Source of the DNA: Streptomyces ficellus
GTDB taxonomy: Bacteria > Actinomycetota > Actinomycetes > Streptomycetales > Streptomycetaceae
NCBI RefSeq assembly: GCF_030406405.1
Contig: NZ_JAUEPL010000015.1
Coordinates: 1 to 64,000, forward strand
Direction of reading: 5' to 3'
Length of the DNA stretch: 64,000 nucleotides
Below are positions 27,669-36,347 of the stretch, in pieces. Below the pieces are notes generated by a model. The model was not told where the DNA came from. It made no database searches and saw only the letters and a list, made by a program, of their open reading frames with translations. How positions within the stretch are numbered: position 1 is the first letter of the stretch; each line of letters begins with the position of its first letter. Made by a program: the position numbers and the translations under genes.

Positions 27669-28857
27669 CAGAGCTCTCCTTGGTCTGCGACGAGGGTGCG
27701 GGCAACGACCCCCTCTGTGCGATATCCGGTCCGGCCCGCAAAAGGCGGTGCTCGGTGTGGACAGGATCGGTGACGCGCAGCGGCAGGGCGGTGACACCGG
27801 CTGCTGCCCACTGCGTGTGCAGAGCGCGGATGTCGGCGGTCTTGGGGAGCAAGGCGATACCGCAGTCCCCGCCACCCGCTCCTGAGGGTTTGCCTGCGCC
27901 TCCGCACGCCTCCGCGGCGCTGTACAGCGCCGTCAGCTGGGGCGTGAAGACGCCAAGTCCTGTGTCCTGGTCGAGGGCGGCGAGGAGACGGCGTGTGCTG
28001 CGGATGGCAGCGAGTACCTTGCTCGGGGTGTCCTTTTCGAGAGCCTCGGCCATAGCTGTCACACACCGCGCGCTGCCTTTCAAGAACCGGTTATGGGCTG
28101 CGCTGTGCCACCACGCGGTGCTCGACAGCCTGCCGATACGTGCGGAGGTGGAGGATGGTATGCCGCTCCATCCTGCGTACAGCAGTAGCGTGGACGGCGG
28201 CGGCAACGGGCGTATCGACAGCCGAGGCCACGGGGCCTGCAGCGTGCGTGCCACGCCCTCCTTGCTTAGCCGGCACAGCAGCCGGTCGCGGTCCGGGGCG
28301 CGGTAAAGGACCCAGCCGCCCCAGGTACTGGCCGCGAGGTCAGCGCCGGAGGGCTTGGGATCCACGCGGATGCTCGCCAGCAAGGCGAGCCGGAACCGCA
28401 GCTCGGGCGACATCGGAATCGAGTGGTAGTCGGCCAGGGCGGCGATAGCTGCGACCGTTACCGCTCCGCTCGACCCCAGACCGATCTTCGTGCCCCGTTC
28501 GTGCAGTGTGCTGCGGACGGTCAGGCGCAAGGGAAGGGACGCTTGTCCCAGATGGAGGCGCAACTGATCGACGACTTCGACGGCAGAGATTAGATACGCC
28601 AGAGCCCCGCTGTGGTGACGGGTGTCCTCTGCACGGTTGGCCTGCAGACCGGTGGCGGTACGCAGCATCGGCACCTCGTGCGGCAGCAGGTCGGTGTCGA
28701 ATACCACCTGCCCACCGGGAGACGGCGCGACCTCGACCGTGACGAACCGGTCCACGGACACCGCGATCGAGGGCTGTCCCGGCTCGAGAACGGCGTACTC
28801 ACCGGCGACCAGAAGCTTGCCCGGCGCGCTGCACGCAACCGGCGGCCGCGTCGTCAC
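27652..28857 (-). CDS. mvaK2: Phosphomevalonate kinase
   Basis: GHMP-family kinase that converts mevalonate phosphate to mevalonate diphosphate. The GTG at 28857 (GTGA overlap with the decarboxylase stop) gives 401 residues starting TTRPPVACSAPGKLLVAGEY. The ATP loop is GTKIGLGSSGAVTVA and the C-terminal glycine-rich motif is GAGKPSGAGGGDCGIAL. The order decarboxylase-kinase-isomerase is as in known Streptomyces mevalonate clusters. Confidence 0.93.
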   Translation of the reverse strand: MTTRPPVACSAPGKLLVAGEYAVLEPGQPSIAVSVDRFVTVEVAPSPGGQVVFDTDLLPHEVPMLRTATGLQANRAEDTRHHSGALAYLISAVEVVDQLRLHLGQASLPLRLTVRSTLHERGTKIGLGSSGAVTVAAIAALADYHSIPMSPELRFRLALLASIRVDPKPSGADLAASTWGGWVLYRAPDRDRLLCRLSKEGVARTLQAPWPRLSIRPLPPPSTLLLYAGWSGIPSSTSARIGRLSSTAWWHSAAHNRFLKGSARCVTAMAEALEKDTPSKVLAAIRSTRRLLAALDQDTGLGVFTPQLTALYSAAEACGGAGKPSGAGGGDCGIALLPKTADIRALHTQWAAAGVTALPLRVTDPVHTEHRLLRAGPDIAQRGSLPAPSSQTKESSDDRIA

Positions 28858-29852
28858 CGTTGCGTCCCATACAGGGCCGCGCCGGGCCCACTGCGCGCCA
28901 CCACCGCCGGGCGGCGGGACAGTTCGCGCAGTCGCACCGCGACCTGTTCGGCATCGCCACCGCTGCACAGCACCTTGATGTTGGGCCCGGCATCCACCGT
29001 CGCCCAGGCCCCCACCCCCTGATCGCGCAGTCGGCAGACCTCCTCAAGCACCCGGTGAGAGGCAGGGGTCAGGTAACGCACGGGCGGGACGGCGCCCGCC
29101 ATGGTCTCGTGCATGCCGAGGGCGTTACGTTCTGCGATCTCCCCCACAGTGGTGATATCGCCCTGTGCCAGTGCCCGGCGCATCACCGTCATGTCGTGAC
29201 GGGTCTGCATGAGCCAGTCAGGGAAGAGGGGAGAGGTGGCCACGGTGCGTCGCATGGCCTCGCGGCTGGGGATCGGCTTGGGCCCGGTGTCGACCAGGAC
29301 GGCCACCAGCGCAAGGTCCGTGCACGCGCTGGTGAGGGGCTCGGCGTAGGAGGAGCGGTCAGGATCTGGGGCATCGGGTGAGCCGGCGTGCCAGATGACG
29401 AAACCCCCGAACACCGAGCGGGCGGCAGACCCGGATCCTCGGCGCGCCAGGCGGGAAAGCTCTTTTGGCTCGGTCGGCAGCCCGTAGGCGGTGGCAGCGG
29501 CCAGGGCGAGGGCCGCAAACCCGCTGGCGGAGGAAGCCAGACCCGCCCCGACGGGAACGGTGTTCCGCGTCTCCACCCTGGCGCACCGCTTGCTGCGCGC
29601 ACGCTTCCGTACAAGATCGAGAAAGCTGGTGATGCGCCGCGCCATCTCCCCTTGTGCCGTGACGCCGTCAACGATCACGATGTCCTGCGCGTGCGGGGTG
29701 AGTTGGACATGGGTGGTGGTCGGGAAGACATCGAGCGTCATCGACAGGCTGTCCGCGCACGGCAGGACGAGGCGCTCATCCCGCTTGCCCCAGTACTTGA
29801 CCAGCGCGATGTTGGGGTAGGCCACCGCGGTGACTACGTCAGGTCCCGGCAT
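28854..29852 (-). CDS. mvaD: Diphosphomevalonate decarboxylase
   Basis: ATP-dependent decarboxylation of mevalonate diphosphate to IPP. The 332-residue GHMP enzyme starts MPGPDVVTAVAYPNIALVKY, with YWGKRDERLVLPCADSLSMT, the ATP loop PVGAGLASSASGFAALA, GSGSAARSVFGGFVIW and the C-terminal VDAGPNIKVLCSGGD. It overlaps the mevalonate kinase gene by 14 bp and the phosphomevalonate kinase gene by 4 bp. Confidence 0.96.
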   Translation of the reverse strand: MPGPDVVTAVAYPNIALVKYWGKRDERLVLPCADSLSMTLDVFPTTTHVQLTPHAQDIVIVDGVTAQGEMARRITSFLDLVRKRARSKRCARVETRNTVPVGAGLASSASGFAALALAAATAYGLPTEPKELSRLARRGSGSAARSVFGGFVIWHAGSPDAPDPDRSSYAEPLTSACTDLALVAVLVDTGPKPIPSREAMRRTVATSPLFPDWLMQTRHDMTVMRRALAQGDITTVGEIAERNALGMHETMAGAVPPVRYLTPASHRVLEEVCRLRDQGVGAWATVDAGPNIKVLCSGGDAEQVAVRLRELSRRPAVVARSGPGAALYGTQR

Positions 29853-30921
29853 GCTCCGCCTCCCTCACCAGCCGCGTGGTCCAGCAGCGCACACCGTGCT
29901 CTCGCAGAAGCAGGGCTGCCAGGGCGTCCGCTTCCGGTTCGGTGGCTGCCAGGGCGATGACGCACCCGCCGAGTCCTCCACCACTCATCTTCGCGCCCAG
30001 CGCGCCCCCGGTAAGGGCGGCGTCCACGAGGCTGTCGGTCCGCTCCGTGGTGAGGCCGAGACCGGCGAGGAGCTGGTGACAGTCCGTGAGCCGGCGCCCC
30101 AGCTCTGCAAGGCGACCCCCTGCCATAGACCGCAGGCCGGCGAGGGTCAGCGCTGTCGAGTGGTCGAGGAATCTCTCGCGGCTGCCGGGGTGGGCCGCGA
30201 AGGAATCGCGCAGCATTGCGACGGCCTCCTTCGTGGAGGCTCCACTGCCGCTGTCCACTACGACGATCCAACCGTCAGCACCCACCGCGGGGGTACTGAC
30301 GTGCCCACCGGCGAGCAGTACCGGCCGGCGACTTCCGGTGGCCAGAGCATCAATGCCGCTTGCCTGGCCGTGCACTGCCGTCTCGGACGACTGCACACAT
30401 TCGAAGACCGCCTCGGAGCTCAACTGCAACCCCAGCAGATCATCGAGAGCGTGGGTCACCGCGCGAGCGCAGGCGGCACTGGAGCCGAGTCCACGAGCGG
30501 GCGGGACCCCGCTTTCCAACAGGATGTCCACGCCCGGCAGCACCTGCAGCTCGGCCCGGCGCAGCAGCGCCGACACCACCATGTGCAGGCCCTCCGGAAT
30601 GGGGCCCTCCGTGATGTGTGGTGGTGGCAGGAAGGGGCCGGACGGCACACCGGGAGGGAGCTGAACCATGCGGAAACCCACCACCCTGCCCTCGCCCGGA
30701 AAACGACAGGCGACCCGGGCCCGGCAGCCCAAACTTGGCACTGGGAGAGCCAGGGCCGGCGCGCCGTAGACCACGGCATGTTCCCCGAGCAGAATGACCT
30801 TCCCGTGGGCCGTCCCCGTGCCGGATCCGGGCAGGGCAGCCCGCTGCCAGGATCGGATCCTTTTCCGTAAGTGGGCGCTCTGTTCGGCGTCAGCCGCGTT
30901 CTGTCCCATGGGCGTTCCCAC
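29839..30921 (-). CDS. mvaK1: Mevalonate kinase
   Basis: Phosphorylates mevalonate. The 360-residue GHMP kinase has GKVILLGEHAVVYGAPALAL near residue 40, the ATP loop ARGLGSSAACARAVTHAL, the DTG-like ADGWIVVVDSGSGASTKEAV, and LTGGALGAKMSGGGLGGCVI. It is first of the six core mevalonate genes. The ACP and KASIII genes lie upstream in the same direction across a 300-bp gap. Confidence 0.95.
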   Translation of the reverse strand: MGTPMGQNAADAEQSAHLRKRIRSWQRAALPGSGTGTAHGKVILLGEHAVVYGAPALALPVPSLGCRARVACRFPGEGRVVGFRMVQLPPGVPSGPFLPPPHITEGPIPEGLHMVVSALLRRAELQVLPGVDILLESGVPPARGLGSSAACARAVTHALDDLLGLQLSSEAVFECVQSSETAVHGQASGIDALATGSRRPVLLAGGHVSTPAVGADGWIVVVDSGSGASTKEAVAMLRDSFAAHPGSRERFLDHSTALTLAGLRSMAGGRLAELGRRLTDCHQLLAGLGLTTERTDSLVDAALTGGALGAKMSGGGLGGCVIALAATEPEADALAALLLREHGVRCWTTRLVREAEHAGT

Positions 30922-31087
30922 CCCCGTCCATGAGCGTGGTCACGTGCGGTCGGTGAGCTGGGTGCGGTGCCGGGCAATGGACCCGCTCGGGCCTGGTGGC
31001 CAAGAAAATCTTCAGGGTGATCTCAGAGCAGGTAAGAATCGCGCCGAGTCCGCGGGGCTGCGGCCCGGTGGTGGGTACGGCGGACAT
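30890..31087 (-). CDS. Possible 65-residue peptide before mevalonate kinase
   Basis: ATG at 31087 with AAAGG seven bases upstream; the product (MSAVPTTGPQPRGLGAILTC, then SEITLKIFLATRPE) overlaps the start of mevalonate kinase by 32 bp. Overlap of this kind can indicate coupling. There is no recognisable domain and codon bias is only moderate, so it may be a leader or chance frame. Confidence 0.3.
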   Translation of the reverse strand: MSAVPTTGPQPRGLGAILTCSEITLKIFLATRPERVHCPAPHPAHRPHVTTLMDGGGNAHGTERG

Positions 31088-31225
31088 AGTCGACCTTTCG
31101 TTGGAGCTCAGGCGGCGAACGGCCTATGCCAGGCGGCGCCACGACGACGCGTAGGGGGAGGTAGGAGGTGCCTGCGCTGGCCCTACCCGAGGAGTCCTCG
31201 CGCGCCCCGCCTGCACGTGCGCGGG

Positions 31226-31468
31226 TCAGGCGTCCTGCGCTATTTCGGCGCAGCGGGCGACTGTGGTGTTCTCGACGTTGAGCAGGTCTTCGTCGATGGG
31301 ATGGCCCAGAGCGTTTTCGAGTTGCTGGGCCAACTCCGTGATGGTCAAGGAATCCAGTCCGAGATCCTCCAGGAGCCTGTCGTCCGACTTGATGTCTTCG
31401 ACCGGTCGCTCACTGAGGTGGGAGATGATGCTCTTAACCTGTACCAGGGCGTCGGGGTTGGCGGGCAC
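31226..31468 (-). CDS. Acyl carrier protein
   Basis: An 80-residue free-standing ACP. The phosphopantetheine site is Ser40 in EDLGLDSLTITELAQQLE. Four-helix features are normal (VKSIISHL at the start, IDEDLLNVENTTVARCAEI near the end). A GAGAGG site precedes the ATG. It sits 43 bp after the KASIII gene and upstream of the mevalonate genes. An ACP is not needed for the mevalonate pathway, so it probably serves the adjacent KASIII or a separate acyl-chain step. Confidence 0.93.
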   Translation of the reverse strand: MPANPDALVQVKSIISHLSERPVEDIKSDDRLLEDLGLDSLTITELAQQLENALGHPIDEDLLNVENTTVARCAEIAQDA

Positions 31469-31511
31469 GGGCCTCTCCTTTCATCGGGCTGTGAAGTCGA
31501 TACGGTTTCGG

Positions 31512-32507
31512 CTACGGGCACAAAACGACTTGTGCCGCATAGGACAGACCAGCGCCGAACCCGAAGAGGAGGACGGGATCACCGCGGTCCACCTGGCCGC
31601 TCTGGCGCAGAGCGTGCAGAGCGAGGGGGACAGAGGCGGCCGAAGTATTGCCAGCATTGATCACGTCGGTGGCGGTCACCACGTTGGGTGCGTCCAGGCT
31701 CTGGCTCAGGGCGTTGATGATACGTAGGTTGGCCTGGTGCGGGACAAATGCCCGTAGGTCGGCCGGCCGCAGGCGCGCGCGCTCGCAAGCCGCCTGCATG
31801 ACACCCGTCAGCTCAGCGGTGGCCCAACGGAAGACTTTGCGCCCGGCCATCTCCATCCGGCCTGTCGGACCCGGGATCTGAATCAGGTCTGCCAGTGCGC
31901 CGGCGCTTCCCCACGCGACAGGGAAGATCGACGTGTCTGCAGAAGGGACCACCAGTGCCGCTGCTGCCCCGTCTGCGAAGATCGGGCCGGTGTCACGGTT
32001 CTCGGGTGATACCCAGTCGGTCATGCGCTCTGAGCCAATGACCAGGACTCCCCGCGCGGACCCGGCCCGAACCAAGCCGTCGGCGACTGCCAGCCCGTGG
32101 CAAAACCCTGAGCATGCGGCGTTGAGATCGAACCCGGCTACAGCCGAAATCCCCATACCGACGGCGACCTGCGCGGCCCCATTGGGCATAGGAGAGGGCA
32201 TGGAACAGGTCGCCAGCATCACCACATCGATGTCGTCAGTGCTGGCCCCGCAGTCCGCCAATGCCTCCTTCCCCGCAGCGATGGCCATGGCCACTACAGT
32301 CTCGGCCTCCGAGGCATGCCGGCGTTCTTCGATACCCACCCGGCTTGAGATCCACTGCGCACTCACTCCGGCCGCTGCGGACGCACTCTGGTTGTTCACT
32401 ACCTCAGCGGGCCGGTAAGCGCCCAGTCCACTGATGCGGGAACCGGGGCTCGGCACCCCTACCCATGGGGCAACAGCTGCCCCCCGGCTCTTCAGATCCT
32501 CATTCAT
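31512..32507 (-). CDS. Beta-ketoacyl synthase III-like enzyme
   Basis: A 331-residue KASIII-fold condensing enzyme. ATG 32507 is chosen because CTGGAG lies six bases upstream. The catalytic triad is complete: Cys132 in NAACSGFCHG, His257 in VPHQAN and Asn287 in INAGNTSAAS. In Streptomyces sp. CL190 the KASIII-like NphT7 in a mevalonate cluster makes acetoacetyl-CoA from acetyl-CoA and malonyl-CoA. The same neighbourhood makes that role plausible here, but the adjacent ACP gene also fits a FabH-type reaction. The gene is the first of the mevalonate-directed set, with two regulon motifs upstream. Confidence 0.9.
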   Translation of the reverse strand: MNEDLKSRGAAVAPWVGVPSPGSRISGLGAYRPAEVVNNQSASAAAGVSAQWISSRVGIEERRHASEAETVVAMAIAAGKEALADCGASTDDIDVVMLATCSMPSPMPNGAAQVAVGMGISAVAGFDLNAACSGFCHGLAVADGLVRAGSARGVLVIGSERMTDWVSPENRDTGPIFADGAAAALVVPSADTSIFPVAWGSAGALADLIQIPGPTGRMEMAGRKVFRWATAELTGVMQAACERARLRPADLRAFVPHQANLRIINALSQSLDAPNVVTATDVINAGNTSAASVPLALHALRQSGQVDRGDPVLLFGFGAGLSYAAQVVLCP

Positions 32508-32707
32508 TTGACGCTCCAGTACGTTGCGGGACGGGGGCGCCACGCCATGCACGGTGCGATGCCTCTAGGCGCAATTCGGGCCGACGAGGCCGCAGGCGCC
32601 ACCGTCCGAATCGAGAAGCCCATACTCACTCCGGCCGCAGCAGGAGGCGGACGCAGTAAGCGTCTACCCCAGGGCCAGAACGTGCACCGGCGGCCACGTG
32701 CCCCGGA

Positions 32708-32723
32708 CGTGAGCGCGTTGAAC
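32708..32723 (-). promoter_or_regulatory. Regulon motif copy 1 (upstream of KASIII/ACP/mevalonate genes)
   Basis: On the minus strand reads GTTCAACGCGCTCACG, 201 bp upstream of the KASIII start and in its direction. One of five near-identical copies in the terpenoid locus (15 of 16 bases match copy 4). Confidence 0.6.
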
Positions 32724-32937
32724 GTACGAAAAAAGGCTGGGTGCGTCGCTCCGGAGGCGCAGGCGATCACTCCCACGAATCCGTGGGCGGCGGGTCAGCG
32801 CAACGTCTCGCGTGCAGTTGCCCTGTCACTCATGGAGCTACCCCACGAAGCTGCAGGAAGAGTTGCCGTCGCTGGTGTGAAGTAGGTGCCTGGAGCCGGG
32901 TAAACCGCTCCAGCAGGGAATTCACAAGCGCACAACC

Positions 32938-32953
32938 GTTCAACGTGTTCACG
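32938..32953 (+). promoter_or_regulatory. Regulon motif copy 2
   Basis: GTTCAACGTGTTCACG on the plus strand, in the 778-bp gene-free gap upstream of KASIII; 15 of 16 bases match copy 4. It faces the opposite way from copy 1, toward no intact plus-strand gene. Confidence 0.55.
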
Positions 32954-33285
32954 CATCTGTGTCATCCGTGCGCTCGCGTCTGATGCGAAAGGGTGGTGTT
33001 GGAGATCCCTCATGCTCGTCGTGCTTGCGTCAATCGTTGCGGCAGTTGAGTCAAAATTCTCGCGGGAACCCGTCACGTGTGTTGCCGCTTGATGCGAAGG
33101 CCGCCTCGCTTTACAGACCGGCCTGGAAGCCAGCTATGCCCAGCCCGCGCGATTGTGTTTGGTCTGCCGGCGCACACAGGGCTGCTGGCGCGCAGCCTCC
33201 TGGGTCGGCCGGCAGGGCATGGAGCAGACCTCGCGAGGCCGACGGAGATGAGCAAGACTGTTGGCCTACCTGCCGAAACGCGCCT

Positions 33286-33753
33286 TCAGTACTTTCGTAG
33301 CCAATCCGTGCAGGTGTACCCATGGACCTTGTCCGGGAGGCCCGCGTACCGGATCTGGCACACGAATGCCTCGCCGTGATGTGAGGTGATGAGGAAGATG
33401 CCGCCGATGGGACCCTGCTCCTTGGAACTGCTGGGCGCCCGGCAACCCATCCCCACGACTTCGGCCCCTTTCACTGCGAGATCGTGGCATTGGTAGGCGG
33501 TGGTAACGTCTGGATCTCCGTGCTCTGCCGCAGTTGCGGCTGTCGGCGCGGCCAGCGCTAGGGCGGGTGCGAACAGGACGGCTCTGGCTACCAGAGCACG
33601 TGCATCCCCGCTGGAACACCGTGAGGACCTGCAGGCGGCAGCCGGCCAAGTCGATGTGACCCGTGGGTAGCTCTCCCTGTGGTCTACGGACCGCAGGGGC
33701 CGACGCGCGCCACCGTTACTGCCACAAACATGGCACCGCCGCGTCGTTCCCAA
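33286..33753 (-). CDS. Small secreted four-cysteine protein
   Basis: The reading contains a signal-peptide-like stretch (LVARAVLFAPALALAAPTAA, cleavage near ATAAE), then about 80 residues with four Cys (YQC, MGC, FVC, YTC), enough for two disulfides. It ends VHGYTCTDWLRKY. The ATG at 33753 would give an implausibly long N-terminus and no better start is visible, so the 5' end may be damaged. Function unknown. Confidence 0.45.
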   Translation of the reverse strand: MGTTRRCHVCGSNGGARRPLRSVDHRESYPRVTSTWPAAACRSSRCSSGDARALVARAVLFAPALALAAPTAATAAEHGDPDVTTAYQCHDLAVKGAEVVGMGCRAPSSSKEQGPIGGIFLITSHHGEAFVCQIRYAGLPDKVHGYTCTDWLRKY

Positions 33754-34043
33754 GCTAGGTCCGCGAACTTTTTACCGGTGTGGGTGACCGTGACCGCCCG
33801 TGTGCGTGTGCACGAAAGAAGTGGGTTGCGCACATGCTCGCCATGGATGCGGAAGGGAAGGTCCACTTTCGTGGCCGCTCTGGGGTCGTTCTGTCCCCAC
33901 AGGCGTCCGAGTGCCGCATCAGGCGGCACCCGTGTCCTTGGGACGGGCTCGCGAAGCCTGGAGAAGGGGGCCCAGGATCAACAACGGCACATGCACAGAC
34001 TTGTCTTCGCCTTTGGTCAGCGCGGGCGGGCAGTGCGAGATTG
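33754..34043. other. No recognisable gene
   Basis: Short gene-free stretch before the dxs remnant. No supported frame was found on either strand. Confidence 0.4.
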
Positions 34044-34365
34044 ATCCGGGTCACCGTATGCCTCCTGTACTTGGCTGGTTAGGGTGTTTGGTTCGAGCGC
34101 CAAGAACTGCTCAGGCGATGCCGTGCGAGTCCAGGCCTGCCTGGGCGAACAGGCTGCTGCGGGTGCTTGGGGGATGAACATGCCGGGCACGCCGAGGGTA
34201 CGGACCGGAATCCTGCTGCCTGCGTCGCTCAGAGCGCGGGTGATGGCGGCGCCCATGCCTCCATGGCGTGTGTTGTCTTCGAGGGTGATGACGGTGCGGT
34301 GGCGCACGGCCAGTCGGAGGAGTTCCTGGGATACCGGGAGTACCCAGCGTGGGTCGATGAGGGTA
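34044..34365 (-). pseudogene. dxs: C-terminal remnant of 1-deoxy-D-xylulose-5-phosphate synthase
   Basis: Minus-strand translation gives TLIDPRWVLPVSQELLRLAV, then RHRTVITLEDNTRHGGMGAA, ITRALSDAGSRIPVRTLGVP and GMFIPQ. After a one-base shift it gives TRSSLFAQAGLDSHGIA. These are the last roughly 100 residues of DXS (the transketolase C-terminal domain). The first 500 or more residues are missing. It abuts the ispH remnant. DXS is the first enzyme of the MEP isoprenoid pathway. Confidence 0.85.
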
Positions 34366-34379
34366 CGCGTTCCCCCAGC

Positions 34380-34810
34380 CCCGTGCTGTGCGGGATTTCA
34401 CCGAAGGTGCCTTCCAACTCTTCGTGCTCGGCGTGGACGGTCAGCAGGGTGGTCTCACCACGGGCGGCGAAGCCGCGGGCTTGCGCGCTTGCCTTGGTGA
34501 CCAGCCGGCAGGTGCCGCTGACGACGTTCACTCCGTGATGCTGATCCCCTGGGCGTATTCGGGGATAGACGCTGTGGGCGGAGGAGACGACGCGAGCACC
34601 GGCAGGTACGCGGGCGAGGTCATCGACGTGCACCGTGCCGTGCCGTTGCAGATCGTCCACGACATGCGTGTCGTGGACGATCTGCTTGCGCACATGGACC
34701 GGCAGGCCGGGCGCCGTGTTCTGCTCAAGGGGGGCTTCGGCGTCGTCGACGGTCCGTTCCCCTGCGGCACAAATAGAACGGGGAGAAGGCAGCAGCACCG
34801 TACGCGGCCG
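34380..34810 (-). pseudogene. ispH: N-terminal remnant of HMBPP reductase
   Basis: Reads TVLLPSPRSICAAGERTVDD, VHVRKQIVHDTHVVDDLQRH, VPAGARVVSSAHSVYP, VSGTCRLVTKASAQARG and LLTVHAEHEELEGTFGE. This is the first 130 residues of IspH, with two of the three Fe-S cysteines (SICAAG, GTCRLVTK) and the His of SAH. Conserved Gly residues are lost (GYCAGV to SICAAG; SAHGV to SAHSV), and the second half is absent. IspH is the last MEP-pathway enzyme. Confidence 0.85.
34648..34685. repeat. Perfect 17-bp inverted repeat inside the ispH remnant
   Basis: GCAGATCGTCCACGACA, loop TGCG, TGTCGTGGACGATCTGC. It falls in the codons for RKQIVHDTHVVDDLQ. Perfect pairing of 17 bp inside former coding sequence is unusual and would form a strong hairpin in transcripts of either strand. 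Confidence 0.8.
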
Positions 34811-35113
34811 TAGCAGTCCAGGCCGGGCCTCATCCACGTTGGGGCAGGCGGCCGTACCTCCGTCGGCTCCCGTAGCTGCGACAGCAAGCCCAGCGGGCGG
34901 TTTCTGCCCGCCGAATAGGCGGGCAACGGTTATCTGCGTGTCCTGCGGCCCCGAGAGTTGTTGGGGACCACGCGGCTGTACCGGCCTGATACGGAGACGG
35001 TGCGCCTGCCGGAGTAGCAGGACCTCATCGCTGCGCAGACGAGGGTGTGGGGCGTGTACCGGGTACAGCTGTGGAGAAGGGCTATCCATGATCGGGCCGC
35101 TCCTTGGACCGGG
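34811..35113. other. Gene-free stretch between ispH remnant and polyprenyl synthase
   Basis: About 300 bp with no supported gene; probably eroded sequence of the former MEP-gene block. Confidence 0.4.
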
Positions 35114-36160
35114 TCAGGCAGTGCGCGCGCTCATCAGGTCAGCGAGCGCGGTCAGGTCCCGGTACGCTGCGGTGTTCACGTCGACGGCCTCCCTCAGGAT
35201 TGCCAGCGCCTGCTGCGTCTCCTGGCGCACGGCGTCCCGCGCCGCATCAGCCCCTCCGGCCTGTTCCACCAGGCTGACGGCTTGGCCGACGTCATCAGCC
35301 CGGGGCGCACCCTCAGCGGCGTAAAAGGCCCGCAGCTGACGGGCGGCTGCAGTGCGCGCTGTCAGTGCCGCGAGGACGGGATAGGTCTTCTTGCGTGCTA
35401 CCAGATCACCACCGACCGGTTTCCCGGTCGTTTGCGGATCACCGAAGATACCCAGCAGATCATCGGTAATCTGGAAGGCCATGCCGAGGTGGTGGCCGAA
35501 GCCGGCCAAGCGCTGGGCTCGTTTGGGCCCAGCGCCTGCGGCGAGTGCTCCTAACTGACAGGCGGCGGCTATCAGTGCACCCGTCTTGCCGGCGGCCATC
35601 ACCCGGTATTCAGCGAGGGTGACGTCACAGCGCTTCTCGAAGGCGACGTCTGTGGCCTCACCCTCGATCAACTCCAGGACGGCCTGCGTGAGTACCTCCA
35701 CACAAGCCGCTGGGCGACGGCAGGACGGTCGGGTGAGTTCCAGATGTGCCGCGGCCAGCAGCGCGTCCCCGGCCAGGAGAGCGGCAGGAACACCGAACGC
35801 CTTCCACACCGTCGGACGGTGCCGGCGCATCTGGTCACGATCGATGATGTCGTCGTGGATCAGGGAGAATGCATGCACGAGCTCTACCGCCACACCTGGC
35901 CCTAGTGCATCGTCCGCTCGGCCCCCTACCGCCTCGGCACAGGCGAACGCCAGAGCCGGCCGAAGCGCCTTTCCGGCCGCAGCCTTGGTCGCGTGACCGT
36001 GTACGTCCAGCCATCCAAAGTGGTATCCCGCCATAGTCGCCATCTGCGGCGGCAGGTGTCGAGTGCACGCTCGCATGGCAGGTGTCACACGGTCGCGCGC
36101 TCGCGCCAGCGCCAAGCGTGCCAGGTCAGCGGCCTGTTGCGCGGATGTCGTCGATGTCAA
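35114..36160 (-). CDS. Polyprenyl diphosphate synthase (GGPP-synthase-like)
   Basis: Trans-prenyltransferase that elongates DMAPP with IPP. A TTG at 36160 sits four bases after GGAGG and gives 348 residues, usual for the family; ATG at 36202 or GTG at 36280 are alternatives. The first aspartate-rich motif is HDDIIDRD, the second QITDDLLGIFGD. GKALRPALAFACAEAVGG and KTYPVLAAL are conserved. Chain length (C15, C20 or longer) cannot be read reliably. It is divergent from the HTH/TPR regulator and shares its upstream region with regulon motif copy 3. Confidence 0.93.
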   Translation of the reverse strand: MTSTTSAQQAADLARLALARARDRVTPAMRACTRHLPPQMATMAGYHFGWLDVHGHATKAAAGKALRPALAFACAEAVGGRADDALGPGVAVELVHAFSLIHDDIIDRDQMRRHRPTVWKAFGVPAALLAGDALLAAAHLELTRPSCRRPAACVEVLTQAVLELIEGEATDVAFEKRCDVTLAEYRVMAAGKTGALIAAACQLGALAAGAGPKRAQRLAGFGHHLGMAFQITDDLLGIFGDPQTTGKPVGGDLVARKKTYPVLAALTARTAAARQLRAFYAAEGAPRADDVGQAVSLVEQAGGADAARDAVRQETQQALAILREAVDVNTAAYRDLTALADLMSARTA

Positions 36161-36291
36161 CGGTCCTCCCCAGACGAGATCGGTAACCCGTTGGCCACCC
36201 ATGTGGGGGGGCTCTGGACAGTCCGGGCCCGACAGGTGTTCCGTTGAATACCCGTCCGACAGCGAGTGAACGTGATCCACCGCATCAGCTG

Positions 36292-36307
36292 CGTGAGCGC
36301 GTTGAAA
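36292..36307 (-). promoter_or_regulatory. Regulon motif copy 3 (divergent promoter region)
   Basis: On the minus strand reads TTTCAACGCGCTCACG. It lies between the polyprenyl synthase (minus) and the HTH/TPR regulator (plus, start 41 bp away), so one site could control both. Confidence 0.6.
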
Positions 36308-36347
36308 GCCCTGTCACAGCGGACCCACGAGAGGTGGAGAACCATCT

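Larger units (their letters stand above)
32508..33285. other. Long regulatory gap upstream of KASIII
   Basis: 778 bp with no supported gene, lower in GC than its surroundings. It holds motif copies 1 and 2 and probably the promoter of the KASIII-ACP-mevalonate set. Confidence 0.5.
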
